From positions 186,001 to 250,000 of the forward strand of contig CAVTSO010000001.1 of NCBI GenBank assembly GCA_963737445.1: a DNA stretch of 64,000 nt, read 5' to 3'. Below the pieces are notes generated by a model. That model was given only the letters and a program-made list of their open reading frames with translations, was not told where the DNA came from and searched no databases. Shown in pieces: positions 34,546-42,954 of this stretch. Both the position numbers and the translations under genes were made by a program. This stretch comes from JAICYJ01 sp963737445. Lineage in GTDB: Bacteria > Actinomycetota > Thermoleophilia > Gaiellales > JAICJC01. How positions within the stretch are numbered: the stretch's first letter is position 1; each line of letters begins with the position of its first letter.

Positions 34546-36440
34546 CCACGTAAGCATACCCGGCCCCGCCGGCCGCCGATGTGCGTGGCGGCCGATGTCA
34601 TCGCATCTGGGCTCAGCGGCACCGCCACGACGCTGCGGCCGGGCCGCGCGAAGGCCGCCGAGATCAGGTGCGCGACGTCGGCCTGGTCAGGTCGCAGCGG
34701 CACTGGTCCGGCCGCCAGCGCCGCTCGCAGCGGAGCGATCAACGGGGCGCACTCGAGCGCGGCATCGCCGGCACGGGGCAAGCGGCGCCGAGCCACCACG
34801 CGACCGCCGGCGCACGCAAACGCCTGCACGAAGCGGTCGTCCATGTCGGCCGCCAGCAGCACGCCGGTGCGGGCGGCCGCAGCGCGCAGCCGGCCCAGCG
34901 TGGTTCGCACGCGCTCGAGCGCCTCGAGCTGGTCGCGCAGCTGGGCCGCCTCCTCGAAGCGCTGATCCGCTCCCAGTGCAGCCATCCGCATCCGCAGACC
35001 GGACACCGCCGTGCCGCCGTTCTCTCCGCGCAGCCATCCGACGGCCGCCGCCACCGAGCGGGCGTACTCCCCCACCGCGGCGCCGCCGCGGCACGGTGCC
35101 GCGCACCGGCCCAGCAGCCCGGCCAGGCAGCTGCCGTCATCCTCCGGCAGAGCCGGCCGGCAGCTGCGGAGCCGGAACGACGAGCGCATCGCCGCCGCCG
35201 CGGCCTGCGCCTCGCCACGGCTTCGCAGCGGGCCGGCGCTGACGGCGCCCGGCCGCGGCTCCGACGTGACGGATACCCGCGGCACCCGCTCATCGGTGGT
35301 CAGCGTCAGATAGCAGCTGCGCTCGGGGTTGACGGAGCGGCGGTTCGCATCCGGCCGCAGCCGCAGGATCAGCTCCAGCTCGAGCAGCGACGCCTCCAGC
35401 TCGCTGCCCAGCGGCCGCGTCTCGATGCGGGCGGTCGCTTCCAGGGCGTGCTCCACGGCGCGCCGCTGCCCTGAGCCTGCGAAGTACGAGCGCACCCGCG
35501 CGCGCAGGTCGGTGGCCTTGCCGACGTACAGCACCCGGTCGTGGGCGTCGTGGAACAGGTAGACGCCGGGCCCGGCGGGCACGTCGCGGGCGAGCTCGCG
35601 GCGCAGCCGCACGCGACGGCGCTGGGGAGCGGCGAAGGCGACCGCCTCGGCGACGGTGCGTACGCCATGCTCCTGGGCCATTCCCAGCAGGTGCACCAGC
35701 ACCTCGGCGGTGGCCTGCGCGTCGGCCAGCGCCCGGTGGCAGGGGCGAACCCTGGTGTCGAACCGCTCCGCCAGCGTGCCCAGGTTCATGCGCGGCAGGC
35801 GCCCGTCCAGGAGCCGCCGCGCCAGCGCCACCGTATCGATCACGGGCGCGGCCAGCCGGCGGCCTTCGAGCCGCGACAGCTCGGCGTCGACGAAGCCGAC
35901 GTCGAAGCGGGCGTTGTGGGCGACCAGCACGGCGCCCTCGGCGAACTCGAGGAACTGCGGCAGCGCCCTCACGATCCGGGGAGCTCCGCGCAGGTCGCGC
36001 GTCTCGATGCCGGTGATGCGGGTGATGGTGGACGGCACCGGCACGCCCGGGTCGACCAGCCGCTCGAACTCGCCGACCTGCTCGAACCCCTGCAGGCGCA
36101 CGGCGCCGATCTCGACGATCCGCGACACGCCCGGCCGGGTGCCGGTGGTCTCGAGGTCGAACACCACGAACGGCGCCTGCTCCAGCGGCAGGTCGTACAG
36201 CGTGGCGACCTCCTCCCATTCGGCCAGCGCCACCTCGGTGGGAGACCGCCAGACCAGGCGGTGGTCGCTCCGCACCACCTCGTCGACCAGCTGGTGGACC
36301 AGGGCCGAGGGCGGCGCGCCTCGCAGCGCGAACAGGCTGGAGGCGGCCTCGGCCATGGCCAGTGGCGCGCGGCGGTCGGCCAGCCGGGCCACCAGCCGGT
36401 CGGCGCCGTCGAGCGAGAGCTGGGCTGCGGGCGCAGTCAT
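34542..36440 (-). CDS. DEDDh 3'-5' exonuclease fused to GIY-YIG/UvrC-like nuclease half
   Basis: In this 632-residue protein, residues about 88-255 are a DnaQ/epsilon-type exonuclease: 'FVVFDLETTGTRPGVSRIVE' (Exo I D-E), 'VLVAHNARFDVGFVDAELSR' (Exo II) and 'RPCHRALADAQATAEVL' (Exo III H...D). Residues about 290-380 hold a GIY-YIG nuclease ('PGVYLFHDAHDRVLYVGKAT'). The rest resembles UvrC N-terminal homology with a Cys-containing segment ('LGRCAAPCRGGAAVGEYARS') and a UVR-like helix ('LGADQRFEEAAQLRDQLEAL'). The architecture is known in actinobacteria. A LexA-type palindrome sits directly before the ATG, so SOS induction is expected. Translationally coupled to pyrF. Confidence 0.92.
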   Translation of the reverse strand: MTAPAAQLSLDGADRLVARLADRRAPLAMAEAASSLFALRGAPPSALVHQLVDEVVRSDHRLVWRSPTEVALAEWEEVATLYDLPLEQAPFVVFDLETTGTRPGVSRIVEIGAVRLQGFEQVGEFERLVDPGVPVPSTITRITGIETRDLRGAPRIVRALPQFLEFAEGAVLVAHNARFDVGFVDAELSRLEGRRLAAPVIDTVALARRLLDGRLPRMNLGTLAERFDTRVRPCHRALADAQATAEVLVHLLGMAQEHGVRTVAEAVAFAAPQRRRVRLRRELARDVPAGPGVYLFHDAHDRVLYVGKATDLRARVRSYFAGSGQRRAVEHALEATARIETRPLGSELEASLLELELILRLRPDANRRSVNPERSCYLTLTTDERVPRVSVTSEPRPGAVSAGPLRSRGEAQAAAAAMRSSFRLRSCRPALPEDDGSCLAGLLGRCAAPCRGGAAVGEYARSVAAAVGWLRGENGGTAVSGLRMRMAALGADQRFEEAAQLRDQLEALERVRTTLGRLRAAAARTGVLLAADMDDRFVQAFACAGGRVVARRRLPRAGDAALECAPLIAPLRAALAAGPVPLRPDQADVAHLISAAFARPGRSVVAVPLSPDAMTSAATHIGGRRGRVCLRG

Positions 36441-36456
36441 GCGAACATATGTTCGC
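36441..36456. promoter_or_regulatory. SOS box (LexA operator) at the exonuclease/UvrC-like gene
   Basis: GCGAACATATGTTCGC is a perfect 16-nt palindrome. It contains CGAAC-N4-GTTCG, the LexA-binding core of actinobacteria and Bacillus. It lies immediately upstream of the ATG at 36440 and inside the alternative GTG start at 36458. A degenerate half-site, GGACGTTCGC, lies about 14 nt further upstream. Confidence 0.85.
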
Positions 36457-36555
36457 ACACGGCGCGGACGTTCGCGATGCGGCAGGGCAGCAGGGTCAGG
36501 CCGAAGCCAGACCGTTGGGCTGGGAGGCTACCGCCGGAGACGCTCCTTAACGCAC

Positions 36556-36591
36556 CACGCCCGCCGCGCCTCAGCGGGGCGGGCGGGCGTG
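36556..36591. terminator. Candidate terminator hairpin downstream of the HU gene
   Basis: A 10-bp perfect stem, CACGCCCGCC / GGCGGGCGTG, encloses a 16-nt loop and starts 26 nt beyond the HU stop on the minus strand. There is no clear T-run after it, as is common in very GC-rich genomes. Confidence 0.55.
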
Positions 36592-36616
36592 CGCGAGAGA
36601 CCTCCGGAGGCCGGAG

Positions 36617-36895
36617 TTACGACTTGACGGCGGCCTTCAGCTGGCTGCCCGCCGAGAACTTCGGCACCTTGCTGGCCGGGATCATCACTTTCTGGCCAGG
36701 GTTACGCGGGTTGACACCGGTGCGGGCCTTGCGGTTCTGCACCGTGAACTTTCCGAAACCGGTGAAGACAACGTCGTCACCCTTGGAAAGCGCGTCCTTG
36801 ACGGACTCGAGCACGGCGTCGACCGCAGCACCGGCGTCCTTCTTGGACAGGTTCGATCTGGTCGCAACCGCGTCGATGAAATCGCTCTTCGTCAC
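36617..36895 (-). CDS. HU/IHF-family DNA-binding protein
   Basis: The 92-residue product has the HU layout: helical N-terminus 'MTKSDFIDAVATRSNLSKKD', the core 'VVFTGFGKFTVQNRKARTGV' and the DNA-clamping 'NPRNPGQKVMIPASKVPKFS' with the conserved Pro-intercalating arm region. It has a short C-terminus without the Lys/Ala-rich tail found in many actinobacterial HUs. It is flanked by its own upstream gap (36896-36992) and a downstream hairpin, so it is probably monocistronic. Confidence 0.97.
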   Translation of the reverse strand: MTKSDFIDAVATRSNLSKKDAGAAVDAVLESVKDALSKGDDVVFTGFGKFTVQNRKARTGVNPRNPGQKVMIPASKVPKFSAGSQLKAAVKS

Positions 36896-36992
36896 CCTTA
36901 TTCCTCCTGGTCGTTTCGTGGGCCGGAATGGGTCAATCAGACTACCCTAGCACGGTCGTCGGACGTCAACAATCCGCTTCAGCAAAGGGATT

Positions 36993-37544
36993 TCACGCGT
37001 TCGCGGAGGCGGTGCCGACGCCGAGCTGAGAACTGGTATAGAGCGCTTTGAAGGGGATGCCCGCTGCAGCGACCGCCTCGGCCCCGCCCTCCTCGCGGTC
37101 GACCACGCAAATTGCAGCGGAAACGTGCAGATCCGCCTCGCGCAGCGCCTCCACAGCGGACAGCAACGCGCCGCCCGAGGTGACCACGTCCTCGACCACG
37201 CAGACGCGCATCCCGGGCTCGAAAACACCCTCCAGCCGATTGCCGGTGCCGTACTCCTTCGCCGCCTTCCGCACGATCACGAACGGCAGCCCGGTCTCGA
37301 TCGACGTGACCGCTGCCAGCGGCACGGCGCCCAGCTCGGGACCGGCCAGCAGCTCCGGCTGCTCACCGCCATGGCCGGCGGCCAGCGCGGCCAACTCGCG
37401 GCCGAGCCCGGCCAGCAGCTGCGGATCGGTCTCGAACCGGTACTTGTCAAGGTAATACCGGCTGCGGCGCCCGGACCGGAGCAGGAAATCGCCCTCCAGG
37501 TACGCCCGCTCGAGCAGCCTCGCCGCCAGCTGGTCGCGGTTCAC
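36993..37544 (-). CDS. pyrE: Orotate phosphoribosyltransferase
   Basis: The 183-residue type I PRTase has the PRPP-binding signature 'VCVVEDVVTSGGALLSAVEA' and the family start 'LLERAYLEGDFLLRSGRRSR' followed by 'YYLDKYRFETDP'. It converts orotate to OMP. The start overlaps the stop of the small 71-aa membrane protein gene by 4 nt. Confidence 0.96.
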   Translation of the reverse strand: MNRDQLAARLLERAYLEGDFLLRSGRRSRYYLDKYRFETDPQLLAGLGRELAALAAGHGGEQPELLAGPELGAVPLAAVTSIETGLPFVIVRKAAKEYGTGNRLEGVFEPGMRVCVVEDVVTSGGALLSAVEALREADLHVSAAICVVDREEGGAEAVAAAGIPFKALYTSSQLGVGTASANA

Positions 37545-37756
37545 GCGCCCTCGCGGGCGGCCGCCAGCACCAGGTCGGCGTGCGGCATCAGCCGGTCGGC
37601 ATCCGGCGATCCGGCGGCCAGCGACACCATCGAGCCGTCGTCGAAGTAGATGTCCAGCCGGGTGCGGTTGCGCACCGAGCGGCGCCGGTAGAGCACCGTG
37701 CCTAGGAACGAGCCGGCGCCGATCACGACCGGGATCACGAGCTTACGCCGAGCCAT
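37541..37756 (-). CDS. Small hypothetical membrane-anchored protein (71 aa)
   Basis: A short basic N-terminus is followed by one hydrophobic segment ('LVIPVVIGAGSFLGTVLY') and a soluble tail ('RTRLDIYFDDGSMVSLAAGS'). It is coupled by overlaps to the roadblock gene upstream (14 nt) and to pyrE downstream (4 nt), which supports translation. No family recognised. It could anchor or partner the roadblock protein (inference). Confidence 0.7.
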   Translation of the reverse strand: MARRKLVIPVVIGAGSFLGTVLYRRRSVRNRTRLDIYFDDGSMVSLAAGSPDADRLMPHADLVLAAAREGA

Positions 37757-38135
37757 CGGCCTGTTCCTGCTCCTCGTCGGCGGACTTGCCGTCGCTCTCG
37801 GCGATCTGGCGCAGCAGCGTCTTCAGGTCATAGAAGACCAGCCCCACGGTGGGGTCGGCGCCGGTGGTCGCCACGGCCGTGCGGCGGTCGTCCACCACCA
37901 GGAACACGCTGCCCTCGGGCGTGGCCGCCTGCAGCTGCGCCAGGGCTTCGCGGCCCAGGTCGCGGCGCACCTGGTCGGCGCCCTCAGCCAGATCGCGAGC
38001 GGCTGCGGCGATGCGGGTGGCGGCCTCGTCCTGCACGCTGGAGGCAACCAGCGACCCGTCGCGGGCGATCACCACGACCGTCTCGATCTGGGTCGAGAGC
38101 TCACGCAACTCGGCGATGGCGGCGGTCGCATCCAC
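37743..38135 (-). CDS. Roadblock/LC7-domain protein
   Basis: The 130-residue product has the roadblock fold pattern 'TAAIAELRELSTQIETVVVI', 'DGSLVASSVQDEAATRIAAA', 'LAQLQAATPEGSVFLVVDDR' and 'TVGLVFYDLKTLLRQI', with an acidic tail. In bacteria these proteins often act with small GTPases (MglA-like) or sensor kinases; none is adjacent here. It diverges from the YihY gene (45-nt gap) and is coupled to a small membrane protein. Confidence 0.85.
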   Translation of the reverse strand: MDATAAIAELRELSTQIETVVVIARDGSLVASSVQDEAATRIAAAARDLAEGADQVRRDLGREALAQLQAATPEGSVFLVVDDRRTAVATTGADPTVGLVFYDLKTLLRQIAESDGKSADEEQEQADGSA

Positions 38136-38180
38136 GATTCCACGCTAGCACAGGTGATCCCTGCCGATATTCTCATCACG

Positions 38181-39053
38181 ATGGCCAATGAAACCGCCCC
38201 GACGTGGATGCGCCCATATCGCAGCGTCGCCAGCCAGACCGGCTCCATACTGGGCAAGTACCTGGCCGACCGCGGACCGCACCTGGCCGCCATGGTCGCC
38301 TACTACGCGCTGCTGTCGCTGTTCCCGTTCATCTTCCTGGCGCTGTCCGCGATCGGCCTGCTCGGCCACGTCTCGCAGTCGAGCTACCTGATCCGTGAGA
38401 TGGAGCGGATCCTGCCCAGCGAGTCGGTCGCCGACCTCGTGAAACTGACCCGCTCGGTGCAGTCGAACGCCGGCACGTTCTTCGTGATCGGCCTGGTCGG
38501 CATGCTCTGGAGCGCGCTTGGCTTCTACTCGGCGCTGGAGTCGGCCCTGAACATCGTGTTTCGGGTCGGCAACCGCGGGTTCGTGGCCGGCAAGTGGATC
38601 AGCTTCGTGCTGGTGCTCAGCTCGCTGACCGTGCTTTTCACATCGCTGTTTGTTGCCACGTTGGCAAACGGTTGGCTGCACCGCCACGAGCCCGGCGAGC
38701 TGAGCTCCAGCATCGTGCCCTATCTGATCTCGCTGGCCTTCTCCAGCGCCGGCTCGTTCGTGTTCCTGATGGTGGTCTACCGCGTCCTCACCAACGTCGA
38801 CCTGCACCGCGGCGACGTGTGGCCGGGTGCGCTGTTCGGGACGGTGCTGTTCCAGATCTCGTTCCAGGCGGTGCCGCTCTACCTGCAGCGGGCCGACCTG
38901 CTGTTCGCCATGCGCGCCTTCGGCGGTCTGGTGCTGCTGCTGGTGTGGCTGTACCTGATGGCGAACGTGATCGTGCTCGGCGCCGAGATCAACTGGCGGC
39001 ACTGGTCGCGGCACCAGCCGCCGCAGGACGACACCATGGCCGGCCTCGCCTAG
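38181..39053 (+). CDS. YihY/BrkB-family integral membrane protein
   Basis: The 290-residue product has six predicted transmembrane helices. Family signatures are 'HLAAMVAYYALLSLFPFIFL' (helix 1), 'GTFFVIGLVGMLWSALGFYS' and 'VWPGALFGTVLFQISFQAVP', ending in 'VLGAEINWRHWSRH'. The family was once thought to include RNase BN; its function is still uncertain. ATG at 38181 is chosen because the longer open frame upstream overlaps the divergent roadblock gene and is not protein-like. Confidence 0.93.
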   Translation: MANETAPTWMRPYRSVASQTGSILGKYLADRGPHLAAMVAYYALLSLFPFIFLALSAIGLLGHVSQSSYLIREMERILPSESVADLVKLTRSVQSNAGTFFVIGLVGMLWSALGFYSALESALNIVFRVGNRGFVAGKWISFVLVLSSLTVLFTSLFVATLANGWLHRHEPGELSSSIVPYLISLAFSSAGSFVFLMVVYRVLTNVDLHRGDVWPGALFGTVLFQISFQAVPLYLQRADLLFAMRAFGGLVLLLVWLYLMANVIVLGAEINWRHWSRHQPPQDDTMAGLA

Positions 39054-39063
39054 CGCGCCTGAC

Positions 39064-39879
39064 CTAGCCGGCCCTGTCCAGCCACATCTGGGAGTGCGCC
39101 AGCCAGCGTGCGGTGGTGGCGTCGTGGTGATGCACCGCCGACCAGCTGCTCAGCCGCAGCGACATGTGCGCGAGGTAGGCACGGAGGGTGGTGGCATCGC
39201 GGCGATCGCGGAGCAGCTGCCACAGATCGAGCTGCTCGTCGCCTCCGAGGCGGCCCTCGGCGCTGCAGTAGAGCAGCGTGACCAGGTCGAAGCAGGGATC
39301 GCCTCCGCGCGCGCCCTCGCAGTCGACGATGCCGGTGATGCGGTCGCCCTCCGCCAGCACGTTCAGGTGGTGGAAATCGAAGTGCGCGATGCCGGCGACC
39401 GGCAGGGCGGCGGGATCGGTGCCCTTCCCGATTGCGATCACGCGATCGAGCAGCGCCGCGCCGGCCGGCGAGTGCTGCCGCAGCGGAGCGTGCAGGCAGT
39501 AGCCGTCGGCGCCGGTGACGAGCGTCCGGCAAAGGAAGGCGCCCCACCCGCCACCGTCGTACGGCTCTTCCTCCTGCAGCCGGTTCAGCTCGACCAGCTG
39601 CTCGACGTGGACCGGCAACAGCGGCACCGGCGGGCGGCCCGGCAGTAGCTCCTGAAGCACCGACAGCAGCGAGTCGGCGTTCGCCGTCAGCAGGTGGCGC
39701 GGCGCCGGGTAGCCGCGGACGCGCAGCCGCTCCACGAGCGGCACGACCCGCTCGATGTGATCGGGCGAGTCCGACTCGCCACCCGCCATCTGCCACCACT
39801 TCAGGAGCGAGCGGTTGCCCGCGGGATCGGCCACCATCGTCGCATGGCTGGCCTCGCCGTCCGGCATCGCCGCCACCAC
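39064..39879 (-). CDS. Aminoglycoside phosphotransferase (APH)-fold kinase
   Basis: The 271-residue product has the catalytic loop 'IAHFDFHHLNVLAEGDRITG' (Brenner-type H-x-D-x-x-x-x-N) and the metal-binding 'GIVDCEGARGGDPCFDLVTL'. The N-terminal lobe is reduced, with a Lys in 'GNRSLLKWW'. The family phosphorylates antibiotics, choline, homoserine or sugars; the target is unknown. Similar sequence continues a little upstream of the GTG at 39879 without a clear start codon. The 3' end converges on the YihY gene (10 nt apart). Confidence 0.8.
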   Translation of the reverse strand: MVAAMPDGEASHATMVADPAGNRSLLKWWQMAGGESDSPDHIERVVPLVERLRVRGYPAPRHLLTANADSLLSVLQELLPGRPPVPLLPVHVEQLVELNRLQEEEPYDGGGWGAFLCRTLVTGADGYCLHAPLRQHSPAGAALLDRVIAIGKGTDPAALPVAGIAHFDFHHLNVLAEGDRITGIVDCEGARGGDPCFDLVTLLYCSAEGRLGGDEQLDLWQLLRDRRDATTLRAYLAHMSLRLSSWSAVHHHDATTARWLAHSQMWLDRAG

Positions 39880-39944
39880 CCGCAGGCCGCAGCCGTGTGC
39901 GCGGTTGAGCGCGGCCAGCGCCTGCTCCGTGGTCGGCGCCGCGG

Positions 39945-40532
39945 CTACCGCTCGAGCTCCTGCAGCTCCGCCGCCAGCTGCGCGCGGAGCGCTGCGGCGG
40001 CGCGGGCGCGGTGCGAGATGGCGTCCTTCTCGGCGGCCTCCATCTCCCCCACCGTGCGCGACTCGCCGTCCGGCACGAAGGCCGGGTCGTAGCCGAACCC
40101 GCCGCTACCGCGAGGCCGCTCGGCCATGCGGCCGCGCAGCTCGCCACGGGCATGCAGCTCGTGGCCTTCCGGGGAGATCGCCACCAGCTCGGCCACGTAG
40201 GCCACAGAGCGGTCGTCCCGGCCGGCCAGCGCCGCCAGCAGCGCGTTCAGGTTCTCGGCGTCGGTCGCGTGCTCGCCGGCGAAGCGGGCCGACCGCACAC
40301 CCGGCCGGCCGTCCAGCGCCGCGGCCGCGATCCCCGAGTCGTCGGCCAGCACCCAGGCGGAGCTGCCGATCGCGGCGTGGACGTGGCGAGCCTTCAGCTC
40401 TGCGTTGTCACGAAAGGTGACACCGGTCTCCTCGGGTAGGTCGCCGGCGTAGGGCTCGACCTCGAAGCCGGGAAGCAGCCGCTCGAACTCCCGCGCCTTG
40501 TGCGTGTTATGCGACGCCAGCACGAGCTTCAT
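39945..40532 (-). CDS. rdgB: Non-canonical purine NTP pyrophosphatase (RdgB/HAM1)
   Basis: The 195-residue product starts 'MKLVLASHNTHKAREFERLL', the family substrate-binding loop. It continues with 'VLADDSGIAAAALDGRPGVR' (catalytic Asp) and 'RPRGSGGFGYDPAFVPDGES'. It removes ITP/XTP/dITP to prevent mutagenic incorporation. It follows rph with a 26-nt overlap, the common murI-rph-rdgB order of actinobacteria. Confidence 0.96.
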   Translation of the reverse strand: MKLVLASHNTHKAREFERLLPGFEVEPYAGDLPEETGVTFRDNAELKARHVHAAIGSSAWVLADDSGIAAAALDGRPGVRSARFAGEHATDAENLNALLAALAGRDDRSVAYVAELVAISPEGHELHARGELRGRMAERPRGSGGFGYDPAFVPDGESRTVGEMEAAEKDAISHRARAAAALRAQLAAELQELER

Positions 40533-41244
40533 GGAGCACCCGCGTCTGTAGTGCAGAGATCTCCTCGATCCCGGCGGCGGCCAGGCTCAGCAGCTCATCC
40601 AGCGAGGCGCGGCCAAAGGGCGTGCGCTCGGCCGTCGCCTGCACCTCGATCATCTGGCCGCTGCCCGAGATGACAACGTTCATGTCGACCTCCGCGCGCG
40701 AGTCCTCGGCGTAGGCCAGGTCGAGCATCGAGCTGCCGTCGACGATCCCTACCGAGACGGCCGCGACCGAGTCGGACAGCGGCAACTCGCGCAGCTTTCC
40801 GGCATCGACCAGGCCCGACAGCGCCAGATGCAGGGCCGCGTAGCCGCCGCAGATCGCCGCGCAGCGGGTGCCGCCGTCGGCCTGCAGCACGTCGCAGTCG
40901 ATCCAGATCGTGCGCTCACCCAGAGCCTTGAAGTCGACCACCGAACGCAGCGAGCGGCCGATCAGTCGCTGGATCTCGACGGTGCGGCCGTCCAGCTTGC
41001 CGCGGCTGGCGTCGCGCGGCTTCCGTTCGGATGTCGAGCCCGGCAGCATCCCGTACTCGGAGGTGACCCAGCCGGTGCCGCGCCCGCGCATCCACCCTGG
41101 CACCGACTCCTCGATCATGGCCGTGCAGACCAGCCGCGTCTTCCCGATCGAGAACAGCACCGACCCGTGTGCGCTGTCGATGAACCCCGGCTCGATCGCA
41201 AGCGGGCGCAGCCGGTCGAGCTCGCGGCCGTCGGCGCGCTTCAC
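40507..41244 (-). CDS. rph: Ribonuclease PH
   Basis: The 245-residue product has the standard N-terminus 'KRADGRELDRLRPLAIEPGF' and the RNase PH motifs 'SERKPRDASRGKLDGRTVEI' (phosphate-binding Arg) and 'IDCDVLQADGGTRCAAICGG' (catalytic Asp). It trims tRNA 3' ends using phosphate. The GTG at 41244 overlaps the murI stop as GTGA; the longer frame is shadow sequence of murI. Confidence 0.96.
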   Translation of the reverse strand: MKRADGRELDRLRPLAIEPGFIDSAHGSVLFSIGKTRLVCTAMIEESVPGWMRGRGTGWVTSEYGMLPGSTSERKPRDASRGKLDGRTVEIQRLIGRSLRSVVDFKALGERTIWIDCDVLQADGGTRCAAICGGYAALHLALSGLVDAGKLRELPLSDSVAAVSVGIVDGSSMLDLAYAEDSRAEVDMNVVISGSGQMIEVQATAERTPFGRASLDELLSLAAAGIEEISALQTRVLHEARAGVA

Positions 41245-42065
41245 GCGGCGATCTCCAGGCGCGCCGGGTCGACCCGCTCGACGTCCGTCAGCGGCAGCTG
41301 CAGAAAGCGACCGGCGACGGCTTGGAAGGCCTGCTCGTCGCCCGTGCACAGAAAGCGGTAGCTGCCCTCGCGGCCGGCCAGGTTGCCAACGCCGCGTCGC
41401 TCGAGCGTTGCCGCGACCTCGCGTGCGATCTCCTCGGCGGAGGTGATCAGCGTGACGTCGCGGCCGAAGATACGCTGCAGCATGGGTCTGATCAGCGGGT
41501 AGTGCGTGCAGCCCAGGATCACGGTGTCCGCCTCCGCCTGCTTCAGTGCATCGGCGTACCGCTTGGCGGCATCGTGCAGATCGTGCCCGTTGACGTCGCC
41601 GCTCTGGATCAGCGGCACCAGTTCCGGGCAGGCCACCTGTGCCACCTCGACGCCGGCGTCGAGCACACCGATCGCCGCCGGGTAGCGGCCGCTCGCAACC
41701 GTCGCCTCGGTCGCCATCACGCCCACACGGCGGGCGCGGGTGGCCTGGACGGCGGCGTGCGCCTCGGGTGTGATCACGCCGATCAGGGGCACCGTGAACT
41801 CGCGCTGCAGATCGGGGAGGGCGGCGGCGGTGGCCGAGTTGCACGCGACCACAAGCAGCTTCACGTCCCGCTCGATCAGGTGCTGGGCGACCTCGTGGGC
41901 GAACCGGCGGATGGTCGCGGCCGGCTTGGTGCCGTAGGGAAACCGCTCCGGGGCGGAGTCACCGAAGTAGACGAAGTCCTCGTGGGGCAGCGTGACCAGG
42001 CATTCGTGCAGCACCGTCAGGCCGCCGACGCCGGAGTCGAAGACGCCGATCGGGCGGGTATCCAT
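41241..42065 (-). CDS. murI: Glutamate racemase
   Basis: The 274-residue product has the two catalytic cysteines in 'LLVVACNSATAAALPDLQRE' and 'DTVILGCTHYPLIRPMLQRI', and the start 'RPIGVFDSGVGGLTVLHECL'. It provides D-glutamate for peptidoglycan. It heads the murI-rph-rdgB run. Confidence 0.97.
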   Translation of the reverse strand: MDTRPIGVFDSGVGGLTVLHECLVTLPHEDFVYFGDSAPERFPYGTKPAATIRRFAHEVAQHLIERDVKLLVVACNSATAAALPDLQREFTVPLIGVITPEAHAAVQATRARRVGVMATEATVASGRYPAAIGVLDAGVEVAQVACPELVPLIQSGDVNGHDLHDAAKRYADALKQAEADTVILGCTHYPLIRPMLQRIFGRDVTLITSAEEIAREVAATLERRGVGNLAGREGSYRFLCTGDEQAFQAVAGRFLQLPLTDVERVDPARLEIAA

Positions 42066-42091
42066 GGGGCGCAGTCTAGGTGCTGCGCCGG

Positions 42092-42860
42092 TCAGTTGAT
42101 CCGGATCACGGCCTGGAAGTCGGAGCGACCGAGGATGTGGTGCGTCCGCTTCGACCGCAGCAGGATCGTCGTCTGCTCACGTCCGGAGAGAAGCGTGCCG
42201 TCCCCCGTCATGAACCACAGCGGCGAGCTGACGGTGACGTGCGTGAACGCGGCGGGGAAGGCGACCCGGTCGGTCGTGGTCTTCTGGCCGAACGGGCAGG
42301 TCCTGTTCGTGGCACAGAACTGCCGCACCTCGTGCACCGCCACGACCATCGAGCCGGTCCCCGGCAGGCTGGCGCCGACGTGTACCGATCCCAGCGTGAT
42401 GCGGTTGGGCGTGGCGCTCACGGTCTGGTGCCACCGCACTACCGCGCCGTTCGACGACTTGAAGCCGCCGTGGATCGAGTAGCGGCCCCGGCCGCTGAGG
42501 CGGCGCTTCGGCGAGGCCTGGACGGACACGTCGAGTGCCGCCGTGACACCGTGCGCGCTCCATGCCGGCTTCATCGAGAGCTTGCGGGGCACTCGCAGCC
42601 ACAGCGTTCCCGGCCGCGTAGTCGACCGCGAACACGGCGTCGGCGTGGATGCGCGGCCACTGGCTGAACGTGAGCGTGCCGTGCTCGACGCCTGACATTG
42701 GACAGGTTCCGGTCAGGTGCACCTTCAGCAGCTGTGTGCGAACGTGCTTGCCCGTGGCCGTCGCGGTGCAGGCGGCGGTGCCGGCGCCGGCACGGCTCGT
42801 TCCCGACAGCAGGGCGACGACAGCAGCGGCCACGATCAGCAGAAGGAGCCTGGGTCGCAT
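42092..42860 (-). pseudogene. Secreted hypothetical protein gene with an apparent single-base frameshift
   Basis: From ATG 42860 the frame codes a signal peptide ('RPRLLLLIVAAAVVALLSGT') and a mature start 'ACTATATGKHVRTQLLKVHL', coding well to about 42620 ('AVFAVDYAAG'). The following frame continues it as 'TLWLRVPRKLSMKPAWSAHG' and on to the stop at 42092 ('ILGRSDFQAVIRIN'). One extra base in the CCC/GGG run near 42618-42622 explains the break. Two cysteines in each part could form disulfides. No family recognised. Either a young pseudogene or an assembly error. Confidence 0.7.
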
Positions 42861-42905
42861 CGGGGCCGATCTTACACCTTGTCCGGTTCTGGCTCGGACC
42901 ACCCC

Positions 42906-42942
42906 AGCGCCCGGTGGGGGTCCCGACAACCCCCACCGGGCG
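42906..42942. terminator. Strong hairpin terminator after the first paralogous secreted-protein gene
   Basis: A perfect 15-bp stem, GCGCCCGGTGGGGGT / ACCCCCACCGGGCGC, has a 7-nt loop. It begins 12 nt past the stop of the 42955-43422 gene (minus strand) and lies before the tail-to-head neighbour. The same core stem appears after the paralog's stop. Confidence 0.75.
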
Positions 42943-42954
42943 CAAGCTCAGCCC

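Noticed and set aside
34542..36440. Annotation as the true UvrC nucleotide-excision subunit
   Set aside because: It has an N-terminal DEDDh exonuclease and lacks the C-terminal RNase H-like/HhH half of UvrC.
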